From JBHJOF01 sp050330055 (GTDB lineage Bacteria; Pseudomonadota; Alphaproteobacteria; Kiloniellales; JAKSDN01): DNA of 29,148 nucleotides. A program made the position numbers and the translations under genes. Below are positions 15,573 through 22,758 of the stretch, piece after piece. Numbering within the stretch: the first letter of the stretch is position 1; every line of letters starts with the position of its first letter. The stretch is from positions 1 through 29,148 of the forward strand of contig JBHJOF010000059.1 of NCBI GenBank assembly GCA_050330055.1, given 5' to 3'. The notes below the pieces were generated by a model. That model did no database searches, was not told the origin of the DNA, and saw only the letters and a list, made by a program, of their open reading frames with translations.

Positions 15573-16658
15573 ATGACACCCAACGGCAAGCAGCCTTGCG
15601 TCATCTTCGATTGCCATCATCCAAAGCATTTCCTGGCCATACGGCGGCTCGGCGAACTTTGCCGGAACCGCGGCATCAAGCCGATCTGGACCATCCAGGA
15701 CAAGGACGTGCTGGCCACCCTGATTCGCGAGCACGGCTATGAGCCGCATATCCTGGCAACCGCACAGAAGGGGCTGCTGCGGAAGCTGGGCGAACTCGCA
15801 GTCTACGATTGGCGCCTTGCCCGTCTTGCCCTGCACGAGCGGCCCTTGGCGCTGATCGGCAAGACCGTGTCGCTGGCCCAGGTCGGCTGGCTGCTCGGGA
15901 TTCCGGGCCTGCTCATCAACGACGACAGCGCTGCCGGCAATCCGCAGTATCGCTACCTGGCCTGCCCCTTCGCTCGCCGGGTGATCACTGCAGAATGTCT
16001 GGGTGAAGACTATGGCGCGAAGCAGCGTACCTATGCCGGGCTCATGGAGCTCGCGTACCTGCATCCAGATGCCTTTTCGCCCGACCCTGGCATCCGTGAC
16101 GAACTCGGTGTTGGCCGGGACGAGAGGCTGTTTCTCATCCGACTCGCCGCCTTTGACGCCTATCATGACGTGGGCGGCCAGGGCCTGCCCCGCGCCCTCC
16201 TAGAGCGGCTGATTCAGCGGCTCGAAGCGGAAGGCCGCGTCTTCATCGTCTCCGAAGAGCCGCTGCCCGGTTCTCTGGCCCGCTTCCGTCTGCCTACGCC
16301 GGCGGCCCGGCTGCATCACGTCATCGCGGCCTGCGACCTCGTCCTGGGCGACGGGCGCACCGTCTGCGTCGAGGCCGCGCTGCTCGGCGTCCCGGCGATT
16401 GCCGTCCGCTCCGATATCGACAAGTACAGCTACACCGAGGTGATCGAGAAGCGCTTTGGCCTGATGTTCGGCTTCACGCCCGACCACGAAAACGAGCTAG
16501 TTGGCTGCGTAGAAAGCCTGCTGCATCGCCCCGGCATAAAGGAGGAGTGGCGCGGCAAGCACGAGGTCATGCTGCGCGAGTGGGGTGATCCCACGGACGT
16601 CTACTGGGAGGAGCTTTGCGCCGCAATCGCGCCTGCGCTGGAGCGCTGTCCGGCATGA
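15573..16658 (+). CDS. DUF354 family protein, probable GT-B glycosyltransferase
   Basis: This 361-residue protein matches the DUF354 family, a group of GT-B-fold, UDP-GlcNAc-epimerase/glycosyltransferase-like proteins with no settled function. Family landmarks are VIFDCHHPKHF near residues 10-20 and GKTVSLAQVGWLLGIPGLLINDD around 97-120. Further landmarks are AECLGEDYGAKQRTYAGLMELAYLHP, the HDVGG segment, and GDGRTVCVEAALLGVPAI near 259-275, the C-terminal nucleotide-sugar site of this fold. The start at ATG 15573 has AGGA 8 nt upstream; upstream in-frame GTG 15549 and ATG 15558 are weaker. The 3' end overlaps the methyltransferase start (ATGA), so the two are translationally coupled. Substrate unknown; context points to a surface saccharide. 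Confidence 0.8.
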   Translation: MTPNGKQPCVIFDCHHPKHFLAIRRLGELCRNRGIKPIWTIQDKDVLATLIREHGYEPHILATAQKGLLRKLGELAVYDWRLARLALHERPLALIGKTVSLAQVGWLLGIPGLLINDDSAAGNPQYRYLACPFARRVITAECLGEDYGAKQRTYAGLMELAYLHPDAFSPDPGIRDELGVGRDERLFLIRLAAFDAYHDVGGQGLPRALLERLIQRLEAEGRVFIVSEEPLPGSLARFRLPTPAARLHHVIAACDLVLGDGRTVCVEAALLGVPAIAVRSDIDKYSYTEVIEKRFGLMFGFTPDHENELVGCVESLLHRPGIKEEWRGKHEVMLREWGDPTDVYWEELCAAIAPALERCPA

Positions 16659-17245
16659 GGTCCGCCGCCTACGAACAGGCGCGCCTGCGCAAGGTGGCGG
16701 CGCTCGCCGAGGGCCAGTCGGTGCTCGATATCGGCTATGCGCAGATCCCGAATCCCTACCTGGAAGGCCACCACCGTGTCGGCTTCGACCTCAATTCTCC
16801 CTCCGAAGGGGCGGTGCGTTACGAGGAGGAGCTACGCGGCGACGTGTGCGACATTACGAAGGTGCTGCAGGGACGCACCTTCGATACGATCATCTGTGGC
16901 GAACTAATCGAGCATCTGGAGAATCCCTACGCCTTCCTGCGTGACGTCAGATGCCTGCTCAAACCCGCGGGACGCCTGATTCTCACCACTCCTAACCCCT
17001 TGGGGTTTCCCGTTCTCCTTTGCGAGCTGCTGCGGCTGCGGCGCTATTTCTACACTACGGAACATCTCTACTACTTCCTGCCGCGCTGGGTTATGCGCAT
17101 GCTGGAACACACCGGCTACCGTGTCGCAGCAGTTAAGCCTGTCGGCTGGTGGTTGCCGTTCGGCGTCCTCGGGCTTTGCCCCGTGCAGTTTAGCTATCAG
17201 GTCATCTATGTGGCGCAGAATCTGCCCATGACGGCGGATACCTAG
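16655..17245 (+). CDS. Class I SAM-dependent methyltransferase
   Basis: This 196-residue cytosolic enzyme has a Rossmann methyltransferase fold. Motif I is VLDIGYA at 23-29, but the usual second and third glycines are replaced by QIPNPYL, a variant seen in saccharide-cluster methyltransferases. Asp-45 (VGFDLN) is the expected ribose-binding acid, and FDTIICGELIEHLENPYAFL is the motif IV/post-IV region. LKPAGRLILTTPNP follows. The start ATG at 16655 overlaps the previous stop by 4 bp; a longer frame from TTG 16616 has no homologous sequence. It ends 3 bp before the next gene. Context suggests O-methylation of a sugar or lipid-linked intermediate. The target is unknown. Confidence 0.85.
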   Translation: MRSAAYEQARLRKVAALAEGQSVLDIGYAQIPNPYLEGHHRVGFDLNSPSEGAVRYEEELRGDVCDITKVLQGRTFDTIICGELIEHLENPYAFLRDVRCLLKPAGRLILTTPNPLGFPVLLCELLRLRRYFYTTEHLYYFLPRWVMRMLEHTGYRVAAVKPVGWWLPFGVLGLCPVQFSYQVIYVAQNLPMTADT

Positions 17246-17248
17246 GTC

Positions 17249-18187
17249 GTGTCCAACACCTCCATAACTCGAGAGTTATGCCTCAGGTTTGTCCCGGTGC
17301 GTACCTGGGCACACCGCAATCGCCGTGGATTGCGACGAATTGCACTGTGGGTCTCAGTAGCTGTCCTGCTGGCGGGTTTAGTTATCTCAATGCAGGCGCA
17401 GCCCGATGTGCTAACGGGGCTGGACTGGCGCTATTTACTGCTGGTGATGCTGCTTGGCGTCCCGCTTATGGTCGCGCTCAACGCCATGGAGTTCCTTCTA
17501 ACCGGCCGATTGCTCGGTAGAAGGATTCGCATCGTCGATGCGCTTGAGATCACCGTAGTGGGGACGGCAGCGAACATGCTGCCCTTGCCGGGCGGGGTGT
17601 TGGTCCGATTGGCGGGCCTCAAGGCGGCGGGCGCGCGCTTCGGACAGGGTGTGGCGGCTAGCTTCTTGATCTTTTTCGTCGCGGCCGGGATCGCTGCCGT
17701 CTATTCCGGACTATGGATTAGCTGCCTGGACAGTACGTGGGCGGGCCCAGTAATTGCCGTATCCGGCGGCCTATTGCTTTTGTTGAGCGCCGTAGCTGCC
17801 ATGCGCCTTGAGGGTGGATTCCCAGCGCTGACGATCATTGCCGCCACGCGACTGGGTCTCGTCCTGGTGACCGCCTCCCGGATATACCTGTGCTTTCTTG
17901 CGCTCGGTATTCCGGCCTCCTTTGCACAAGCATCGGGCCTTTCCGTGAGCGGAGTAATGAGCTCGGTCGTGGCCTTTGTGCCAGCAGGACTTGGTGTGCG
18001 GGAACTAATAGCAGCTGCGCTCAGCCCGCTCGTCGGTCTGGCCATGAGCTCTGGCTTCATGGTGACCTTTATCAATCGTCTGCTTACCATCATAGTTGTT
18101 ATTCCCATAGCCATCTTCCTCAACCTAAGGCGCAGCGATGAACTTGCAGTCCAACGCGCGCCTGATCGTATTTGGGACCTACGGTGA
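17249..18187 (+). CDS. Flippase-like integral membrane protein (UPF0104 / LPG-synthase membrane-domain family)
   Basis: This 312-residue polytopic protein has about eight hydrophobic helices. Family marks are NMLPLPGGVLVRLAGL (about 108-123), resembling the conserved N-x-x-P-x-x-G-G-x-x-R segment, and VAFVPAGLGVRELI near 241-254, the P-x-G-x-G-x-R-E motif. Relatives include the membrane half of MprF and AglD-type proteins in archaeal glycan pathways; several are proposed to move lipid-linked intermediates. It has no cytosolic aminoacyl-transferase domain, so it is not a full MprF. The start is GTG at 17249, 3 bp after the preceding stop, with a weak ribosome site. DNA here is much more AT-rich than the flanks: 25 of 60 bases are G or C in 18061-18120 by hand count. 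Recent acquisition is plausible. Confidence 0.75.
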   Translation: MSNTSITRELCLRFVPVRTWAHRNRRGLRRIALWVSVAVLLAGLVISMQAQPDVLTGLDWRYLLLVMLLGVPLMVALNAMEFLLTGRLLGRRIRIVDALEITVVGTAANMLPLPGGVLVRLAGLKAAGARFGQGVAASFLIFFVAAGIAAVYSGLWISCLDSTWAGPVIAVSGGLLLLLSAVAAMRLEGGFPALTIIAATRLGLVLVTASRIYLCFLALGIPASFAQASGLSVSGVMSSVVAFVPAGLGVRELIAAALSPLVGLAMSSGFMVTFINRLLTIIVVIPIAIFLNLRRSDELAVQRAPDRIWDLR

Positions 18188-18192
18188 CGCCC

Positions 18193-19098
18193 ATGTTTAG
18201 CAAACATGCTGTGATCATTTGCTCCACTGGACGTACTGGAACCAGCTTCTTCGCACAAAGCTTGCCCGCCATGATCCCCAAGTCCTTCTGCGTTCATGAG
18301 CCCGACGTGTGGAGCGGGCTGTCGAGGCGGAGCTTCGATCGCATTAGGCGGTTCGGCGTCTATCACATGGTGGTCGGTCGATTGCTGGGCGCAACCGGTT
18401 TGCGGAATCTTTCTCAGGACTTCCTGGCCGGCAAGCTTTCCCTGGAGCAAACCATGGAGGCGCTGCGCCGTCAAAGAGAGGACTACTATAATTCCATCGA
18501 TGCTGACATCATCGTGGAATCGAACGGCCAATGGTTCGGGCTGCTTCCCCTTCTACCGCGGGTCTTTGCGCAGTACCGCTTCGTCGGGATCATTCGCGAT
18601 CCGCGTACCTGGCTCGCTTCCACAATGAACTATGGGAGGCTCCACGGGCCGAGAGACCGAGTTTCCCATCTCGGCTATCGCCGTCTGGATCCGACAATGG
18701 TCAAGGAAGTCGGTTCTGCGAAGCACTGGCAGGAGATGGACCGGTTTGAACGGATCTGCTGGACCTGGAAGGCCATGAACACGGTCTTGGAGCGGGATAT
18801 AGCAGCGGATGAGAACGCGAAACTCTATCGCTATGAAGACTTGTTCATCGGTCCGCGCAGGCTTGCGGCGCTTGAGGACATGCTTCGCTTCATGACGCGG
18901 TTCCCCGATCGCGACTTTGGTCACAAGGTCGATCAGGAATTCCTGGATCGGCGCATCAATGCCGTATCTCGTGCGGCCTTTCCGGACTGGCCGTCCTGGA
19001 GCCGGTCCCAGGCGCAATGTCTGCAAGAGATCTGCGGGCCCTTGATGCTGCGCCACGGCTACGGCCGCGAGCCGGAATGGCTTGCGCTCGTAGGGTGA
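18193..19098 (+). CDS. Sulfotransferase (PAPS-dependent)
   Basis: This protein of about 301 residues is predicted to move sulfate from PAPS to a hydroxyl, probably of a saccharide. The 5'-phosphosulfate loop is STGRTGTSFF at 11-20, the analogue of the SGRSGTS P-loop of bacterial and carbohydrate sulfotransferases. The 3'-phosphate site is IIRDPRTWLAS (Arg-135, Asp-136, Ser-143). The YEDLF segment is the usual late family mark. The start ATG at 18193 lies 5 bp after the preceding stop. An alternative GTG at 18184 overlaps that stop (GTGA) and would add three residues. It is the last gene of the glycan operon, and the SRP RNA promoter begins about 35 bp downstream. Codon use is less GC-biased than in dnaX next door. 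Confidence 0.85.
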   Translation: MFSKHAVIICSTGRTGTSFFAQSLPAMIPKSFCVHEPDVWSGLSRRSFDRIRRFGVYHMVVGRLLGATGLRNLSQDFLAGKLSLEQTMEALRRQREDYYNSIDADIIVESNGQWFGLLPLLPRVFAQYRFVGIIRDPRTWLASTMNYGRLHGPRDRVSHLGYRRLDPTMVKEVGSAKHWQEMDRFERICWTWKAMNTVLERDIAADENAKLYRYEDLFIGPRRLAALEDMLRFMTRFPDRDFGHKVDQEFLDRRINAVSRAAFPDWPSWSRSQAQCLQEICGPLMLRHGYGREPEWLALVG

Positions 19099-19132
19099 TT
19101 GGCCGGAGGCCCTCCCTAGTTCCACTCCCCCC

Positions 19133-19161
19133 TTGCCGCGGCCGGTCCGAGACCCGATAGT
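19133..19161 (+). promoter_or_regulatory. Promoter of the SRP RNA gene
   Basis: TTGCCG (19133-19138) and GATAGT (19156-19161) are separated by exactly 17 bp. Transcription would begin about 7 bp downstream, at about 19168, which is where the closing stem of the SRP RNA begins. Agreement between promoter spacing and RNA 5' end supports both calls. Confidence 0.65.
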
Positions 19162-19167
19162 GTGGCC

Positions 19168-19267
19168 TGGGAGGTTGGCGGCGGACGGGTCGCTCGCCAA
19201 CCCGGTCAGGTCCGGAAGGAAGCAGCCGTAACGAGTTTTTGGCCCGGGTCGCACGTCCAGCCTCCCA
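19168..19267 (+). ncRNA. ffs: Signal recognition particle RNA, small bacterial type (4.5S)
   Basis: About 100 nt. The apical domain contains the invariant CCGGAAGGAAGCAGCC (the GGAA tetraloop and the asymmetric loop that bind Ffh). The ends close with GGGAGG (19169-19174) against CCTCCC (19261-19266). The RNA works with Ffh and FtsY in co-translational membrane targeting. Placement just before dnaX is frequent in alphaproteobacteria. The ends are set by the stem and may be off by a few bases. Confidence 0.95.
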
Positions 19268-19391
19268 CCGCGTTCTGCCTTTCGCTTCGCCGACCTGCTG
19301 TGCCGCTTGGTGCGGCGGGCCAGGCGGATCGATGATGGTTTGGCGGCCCAGAGACCGCCGGACTGGCCTCCACCCCGAAGCGAGCGCCCGA

Positions 19392-21344
19392 ATGGCCGAA
19401 TCCAGAGCCGAGCGGTCCCCCGATCCGCAGCCCGGAGCCGACAGCCTGCTGCCCGAGGTGCCGCCGGAAAGGGCCGCGGCGGCGCCCTACCGGGTGCTGG
19501 CGCGCAAGTACCGGCCGGCCAGCTTCGCCGACCTGATCGGCCAGGAGGCCATGGTGCGCACGCTGAGCAACGCCATTGCCAGCGGCCGCCTGGCCCATGC
19601 CTTCATCCTGACCGGCGTCCGCGGCGTGGGCAAAACCACCACGGCGCGGATCATCGCCCGCGCGCTCAACTGCGTCGGGCCCGACGGCAAGGGCGGCCCG
19701 ACCGTCGAGCCCTGCGGGGTCTGCCGGCACTGCACGGCGATCGCCCAGGACCGCGACGTCGACGTGATCGAGATGGAAGCGGCCAGCCGCACCGGCATCG
19801 ACGACGTGCGCAGCCTGATCGAGGGCGTCAGCTACCGGCCGCTCGCGGCGCGCTACAAGGTCTACATCATCGACGAGGTGCACATGCTGTCTCGGCAGGC
19901 CTTCAACGGCCTGCTGAAGACGCTGGAGGAGCCGCCGGCCAACGTCATCTTCATCTTCGCCACCACCGAGATCCGCAAGGTGCCGGTCACCGTGCTGTCG
20001 CGCTGCCAGCGCTTCGACCTGCGCCGCGTCGACCAGGAGACCCTGGTGCGGCATTTCGCCCGCATCGCCGAGGCGGAAGGCGTCGAGGCGGAAGACGCGG
20101 CGCTCGCCCTGATCGCGCGCGCCGCCGACGGCTCGGTGCGCGACGGCCTGTCGCTGCTCGACCAGGCGATCGCCTTGGCCGCCGCACCGGGTGACGCCTC
20201 AGACCATGGCGACCGCATCGCGATCGAGGCCGGCCAGGTCAAGGACATGCTGGGCCTGGCCGACCGCACCCGCGTGCTCGACCTCTTCGAGGCGGTGATG
20301 CGCGGCCAGGCGGCCGAGGCCCTGGCCATCCTGGCCGAGATGCACGACGCCGGCGCCGACCCGGCGGTGGTGCTGCAGGACCTGCTGGAGCTGACCCATT
20401 TCCTGACGCGGATGAAGCTGGTGCCGGCGATCGCCGAGGACCCGGCCACGCCCGAAGCCGAGCGGGTGCGCGGCCGAGCGCTCGCCGAACGCCTGGCCAT
20501 GCCGGCCCTGGCGCGCGCCTGGCAGATCCTGCTCAAGGGCCTGGGCGAGACGCGCACTGCGCCGGTGCCGCTGCAGGCGGCCGAGATGGTGCTGATCCGC
20601 CTGGCCTACGCCAGCGACCTGCCGACCCCGGGCGACCTGGTGGCGCGTCTCACGAGCGAGGCGGGCGCCGGAGGTGCCGGCGTCTCCGCACCGGCCGCCG
20701 CGGCGCCGTCTCCGGGCGCCACCGCCCAAGCGCCTGGCAACGATCCGCCGTCCGCCCGACCGCGCGATGCCGAAGGCGCGCTGCCCAATCCGCCGCCCAT
20801 GGTGCCAGGGGTGCCAACTGTGGATGCGGCGTCGAGCGAGGGCGAGTCCGAGGCCGAGGAAGTCGCCGATTCCGCGGACGAAGGGATGGCCGCGCCGGCA
20901 CCGCTCAGCCCTTCGCCCCAGAGCTGGCCCGAGGTGGTAGCCCTGGTGCGCGAGCGGCGCGAGAGCAGGCTGGCCAATCACCTGGCGCACGACCTGCACC
21001 TGGTGTCCTTCCAGCCGGGCCGAATCGAGGTGCGGCAGGGCGACCAAGCGCCGAACAGCCTCACGGGACAGCTTCGAAGCTTGCTTGAGACCTGCACCGG
21101 GCAGCGCTGGATGGTCGTCGTGTCGCAGGAGCCGGGCCAGCCGACCCTGCACGAGCAGCAGCAGGCGGAGGAAGCGCGCCGGCGCGAGGCGGTCATGCGG
21201 GACCCCCTGGTGCGCGCCGTGCTGGAGAGCTTCCCCGATGCCAAGATGACGGCCCGGCGCGACGCGCCCAGGCGCGAGCGCAAGGCTGAAGCGCCACAGA
21301 ACAGCAGCGACGCGCCGGCAGCGGGCGCGCGCAACGAGCGATAG
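19392..21344 (+). CDS. dnaX: DNA polymerase III subunits tau/gamma
   Basis: This protein of about 650 residues is the clamp-loader ATPase of the replicative polymerase. Walker A is GVRGVGKT at 75-82. The zinc-binding cysteines are at 94, 108, 111 and 114. Walker B is YIIDEVHML at about 158-166, and the arginine-finger SRC is at 203-205 (VPVTVLSRCQRFD). Domain III follows to about 400. A low-complexity Pro/Ala/acidic linker (about 415-535) comes next, then a C-terminal domain that binds polymerase and helicase in tau. The start at ATG 19392 matches the usual short N-terminus before YRVLARKYRP; ATGs at 19332/19335 are possible but would run into poorly conserved sequence. No obvious A-rich slippery site for a gamma frameshift is visible. 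It is 14 bp upstream of ybaB, in the conserved order dnaX-ybaB-recR. Confidence 0.95.
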   Translation: MAESRAERSPDPQPGADSLLPEVPPERAAAAPYRVLARKYRPASFADLIGQEAMVRTLSNAIASGRLAHAFILTGVRGVGKTTTARIIARALNCVGPDGKGGPTVEPCGVCRHCTAIAQDRDVDVIEMEAASRTGIDDVRSLIEGVSYRPLAARYKVYIIDEVHMLSRQAFNGLLKTLEEPPANVIFIFATTEIRKVPVTVLSRCQRFDLRRVDQETLVRHFARIAEAEGVEAEDAALALIARAADGSVRDGLSLLDQAIALAAAPGDASDHGDRIAIEAGQVKDMLGLADRTRVLDLFEAVMRGQAAEALAILAEMHDAGADPAVVLQDLLELTHFLTRMKLVPAIAEDPATPEAERVRGRALAERLAMPALARAWQILLKGLGETRTAPVPLQAAEMVLIRLAYASDLPTPGDLVARLTSEAGAGGAGVSAPAAAAPSPGATAQAPGNDPPSARPRDAEGALPNPPPMVPGVPTVDAASSEGESEAEEVADSADEGMAAPAPLSPSPQSWPEVVALVRERRESRLANHLAHDLHLVSFQPGRIEVRQGDQAPNSLTGQLRSLLETCTGQRWMVVVSQEPGQPTLHEQQQAEEARRREAVMRDPLVRAVLESFPDAKMTARRDAPRRERKAEAPQNSSDAPAAGARNER

Positions 21345-21358
21345 GGAGAGCGCAATCC

Positions 21359-21682
21359 ATGAAGAACCTCGGCCAGATGATGAAGCAGGCCCAGGAGATG
21401 CAGGCCAAGATGGCCGAGCTGCAGGAGCGTCTCGCGCGCAGCGAGGTGACAGGCTCCGCAGCCGGCGGCATGGTGCAGATCACCATGAACGGCAAGGCCG
21501 AGATCCGCGCCGTGCGCATCGACCCCGGCCTGGTCGACCCCAAAGACGTCGAGGTGCTGGAGGACCTGATCCTGGCCGCCGCCAACGACGCCAAGGCCAA
21601 GGTCGAGGCGCACGTGGCCGAGGAGATGAAGCAGCTCACCGGCGGCCTCAAGCTGCCGCCCGGCATGAGCCTGCCGTTCTAG
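21359..21682 (+). CDS. ybaB: YbaB/EbfC family nucleoid-associated protein
   Basis: This 107-residue dimeric DNA-binding protein is of full family length. The N-terminal helix is rich in Met and Gln (MKNLGQMMKQAQEMQAKM), and a short beta sheet with VTGSAAGGMVQITMNGKAEI follows. The conserved DPGLVDPKDVEVLEDLILAA region comes next. The start ATG has GGGAG about 10 nt upstream and lies 14 bp after dnaX. Family members bind DNA with little specificity and are coupled genetically to recR and dnaX. A large palindromic repeat separates it from recR. Confidence 0.95.
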   Translation: MKNLGQMMKQAQEMQAKMAELQERLARSEVTGSAAGGMVQITMNGKAEIRAVRIDPGLVDPKDVEVLEDLILAAANDAKAKVEAHVAEEMKQLTGGLKLPPGMSLPF

Positions 21683-21750
21683 CGGCGCGCTCGGACAGCC
21701 ATACGCGCATGGGCCGACGGCGTGCTCGCGCTGAATTGCAGATGATCATA

Positions 21751-21905
21751 TTGTCACCCTCACCCTCCCACGCGTCCTTCGGCCGCGCGGGCCCCTCCCT
21801 CTCCCCTCAAGGGAGAGGGAAAAAACGGGCGCGCTCTGGTTCCCTCTCCCTTGAGGGGAGAGGGAGGGGCCCATCGCGCAAGCGATGGGAGGGTGAGGGT
21901 GACAA
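21751..21905. repeat. Long palindromic element between ybaB and recR
   Basis: A 155-bp inverted repeat. The outer ends TTGTCACCCTCACCCTCCCA (21751-21770) and its exact mirror at 21886-21905 enclose a variable segment. The inner arms GGCCCCTCCCTCTCCC and its mirror follow, each holding a self-complementary CCCTCAAGGG or CCCTTGAGGG core, around a spacer of about 20 bp. The right variable segment ATCGCGCAAGCGAT is itself a hairpin. Same family as 24224-24380 and more distantly 2951-3053. It lacks a coding frame of its own and looks like a non-autonomous MITE/REP-type element. Confidence 0.8.
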
Positions 21906-21947
21906 GACGAAGGGCCGTCGTGCGCGCGGCGGCGAAACTTGTCATCC

Positions 21948-22541
21948 ATGGCGATCTCCGATCTCGAGCGTTTGATTCAGCTCCTGGCGCGCCTGCCGGG
22001 GCTCGGGCCGCGCTCGGCGCGGCGCGCCGTGCTGCAGTTGATGAAGAAGCGCGAGTCGCTGATGCTGCCGCTGGCCGAGGCGCTGGCGCGCGCCGCCGAG
22101 TCGATCCGCGTCTGCTCGATCTGTGGCAACATGGACACCGCCGATCCCTGCGCCATCTGCCGCGATCCGGCGCGCGAGCGCAGCGTCATCTGCGTCGTCG
22201 AGGAGGTCGCCGACCTCTGGGCGATCGAGCGCAGCGGCGCCTTCAAGGGCCGCTATCACGTGCTGGGCGGTACGCTCTCGGCGATCGACGGCCGCGGGCC
22301 GGAGCAGCTCGGCCTCGAGCGCCTGGCGGCGCGCGCCGGCGAGCCCGAGGTCACCGAGGTGATCCTCGCCCTCAGCGCCACGGTCGACGGCCAGACCACG
22401 GCCCACTACATTGCCGAGCGCCTGGCCGGCCTGGGCGTCACGGTCTCGCGCCTGGCGCAGGGCGTGCCGGTCGGCGGCGAACTCGACTATCTCGACGACG
22501 GCACGCTCAGCGCGGCGCTCAAGGCGCGGCGTCCGGCCTGA
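21948..22541 (+). CDS. recR: Recombination mediator protein RecR
   Basis: This 197-residue partner of RecO/RecF loads RecA at gaps. The N-terminal helix-hairpin-helix is LARLPGLGPRSARRAVLQLM, the four-cysteine zinc finger is at 56, 59, 68 and 71 (CSICGNMDTADPCAIC), and a Toprim domain runs from about 78 to 175 (ICVVEEVADLWAIE). The C-terminal TVDGQTTAHYIAERL ... GVPVGGELDYLDDGTL matches the family end. The start ATG at 21948 is chosen over the in-frame TTG at 21939 because it gives the usual N-terminus; the ribosome site is weak. It follows ybaB after the palindromic element. Confidence 0.95.
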   Translation: MAISDLERLIQLLARLPGLGPRSARRAVLQLMKKRESLMLPLAEALARAAESIRVCSICGNMDTADPCAICRDPARERSVICVVEEVADLWAIERSGAFKGRYHVLGGTLSAIDGRGPEQLGLERLAARAGEPEVTEVILALSATVDGQTTAHYIAERLAGLGVTVSRLAQGVPVGGELDYLDDGTLSAALKARRPA

Positions 22542-22584
22542 GGCAAGCGAGTCCGTGAAACGAGGACATCGCGTCATGGCACTC

Positions 22585-22660
22585 ATGCTTCGACAGGCTC
22601 AGCATGAGGATGTGCTTTGCTCGGAGGAGCAAAGCACCTCACCCTGAGCCTGTCGAAGGG
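22585..22660. repeat. Palindromic repeat of the CTTCGACAGGCTCAG type
   Basis: The left arm TGCTTCGACAGGCTCAG (about 22587-22603) faces TGAGCCTGTCGAAGGG (about 22645-22660). The centre is a second hairpin, TGCTTTGCTC / GAGCAAAGCA (about 22612-22635). Repeats with this outer sequence are scattered through many alphaproteobacterial genomes. It lies between recR and the DUF4139 gene and could fold at the end of the recR transcript. Confidence 0.75.
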
Positions 22661-22758
22661 CGCGGCCAGTTTGTTTGCAGCTTCAACGTCCGCCGTTTTG
22701 TTGCCGTAGTCGCGCCTCAGGCTGCCGCCGTCTTGCAGGAGAACAAGGAAATAGCCCG

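Noticed and set aside
19392..21344. Programmed frameshift site for a gamma form of DnaX
   Set aside because: No A-run slippery heptamer or adjacent ribosome-like stimulator could be seen; absence by eye is not proof.
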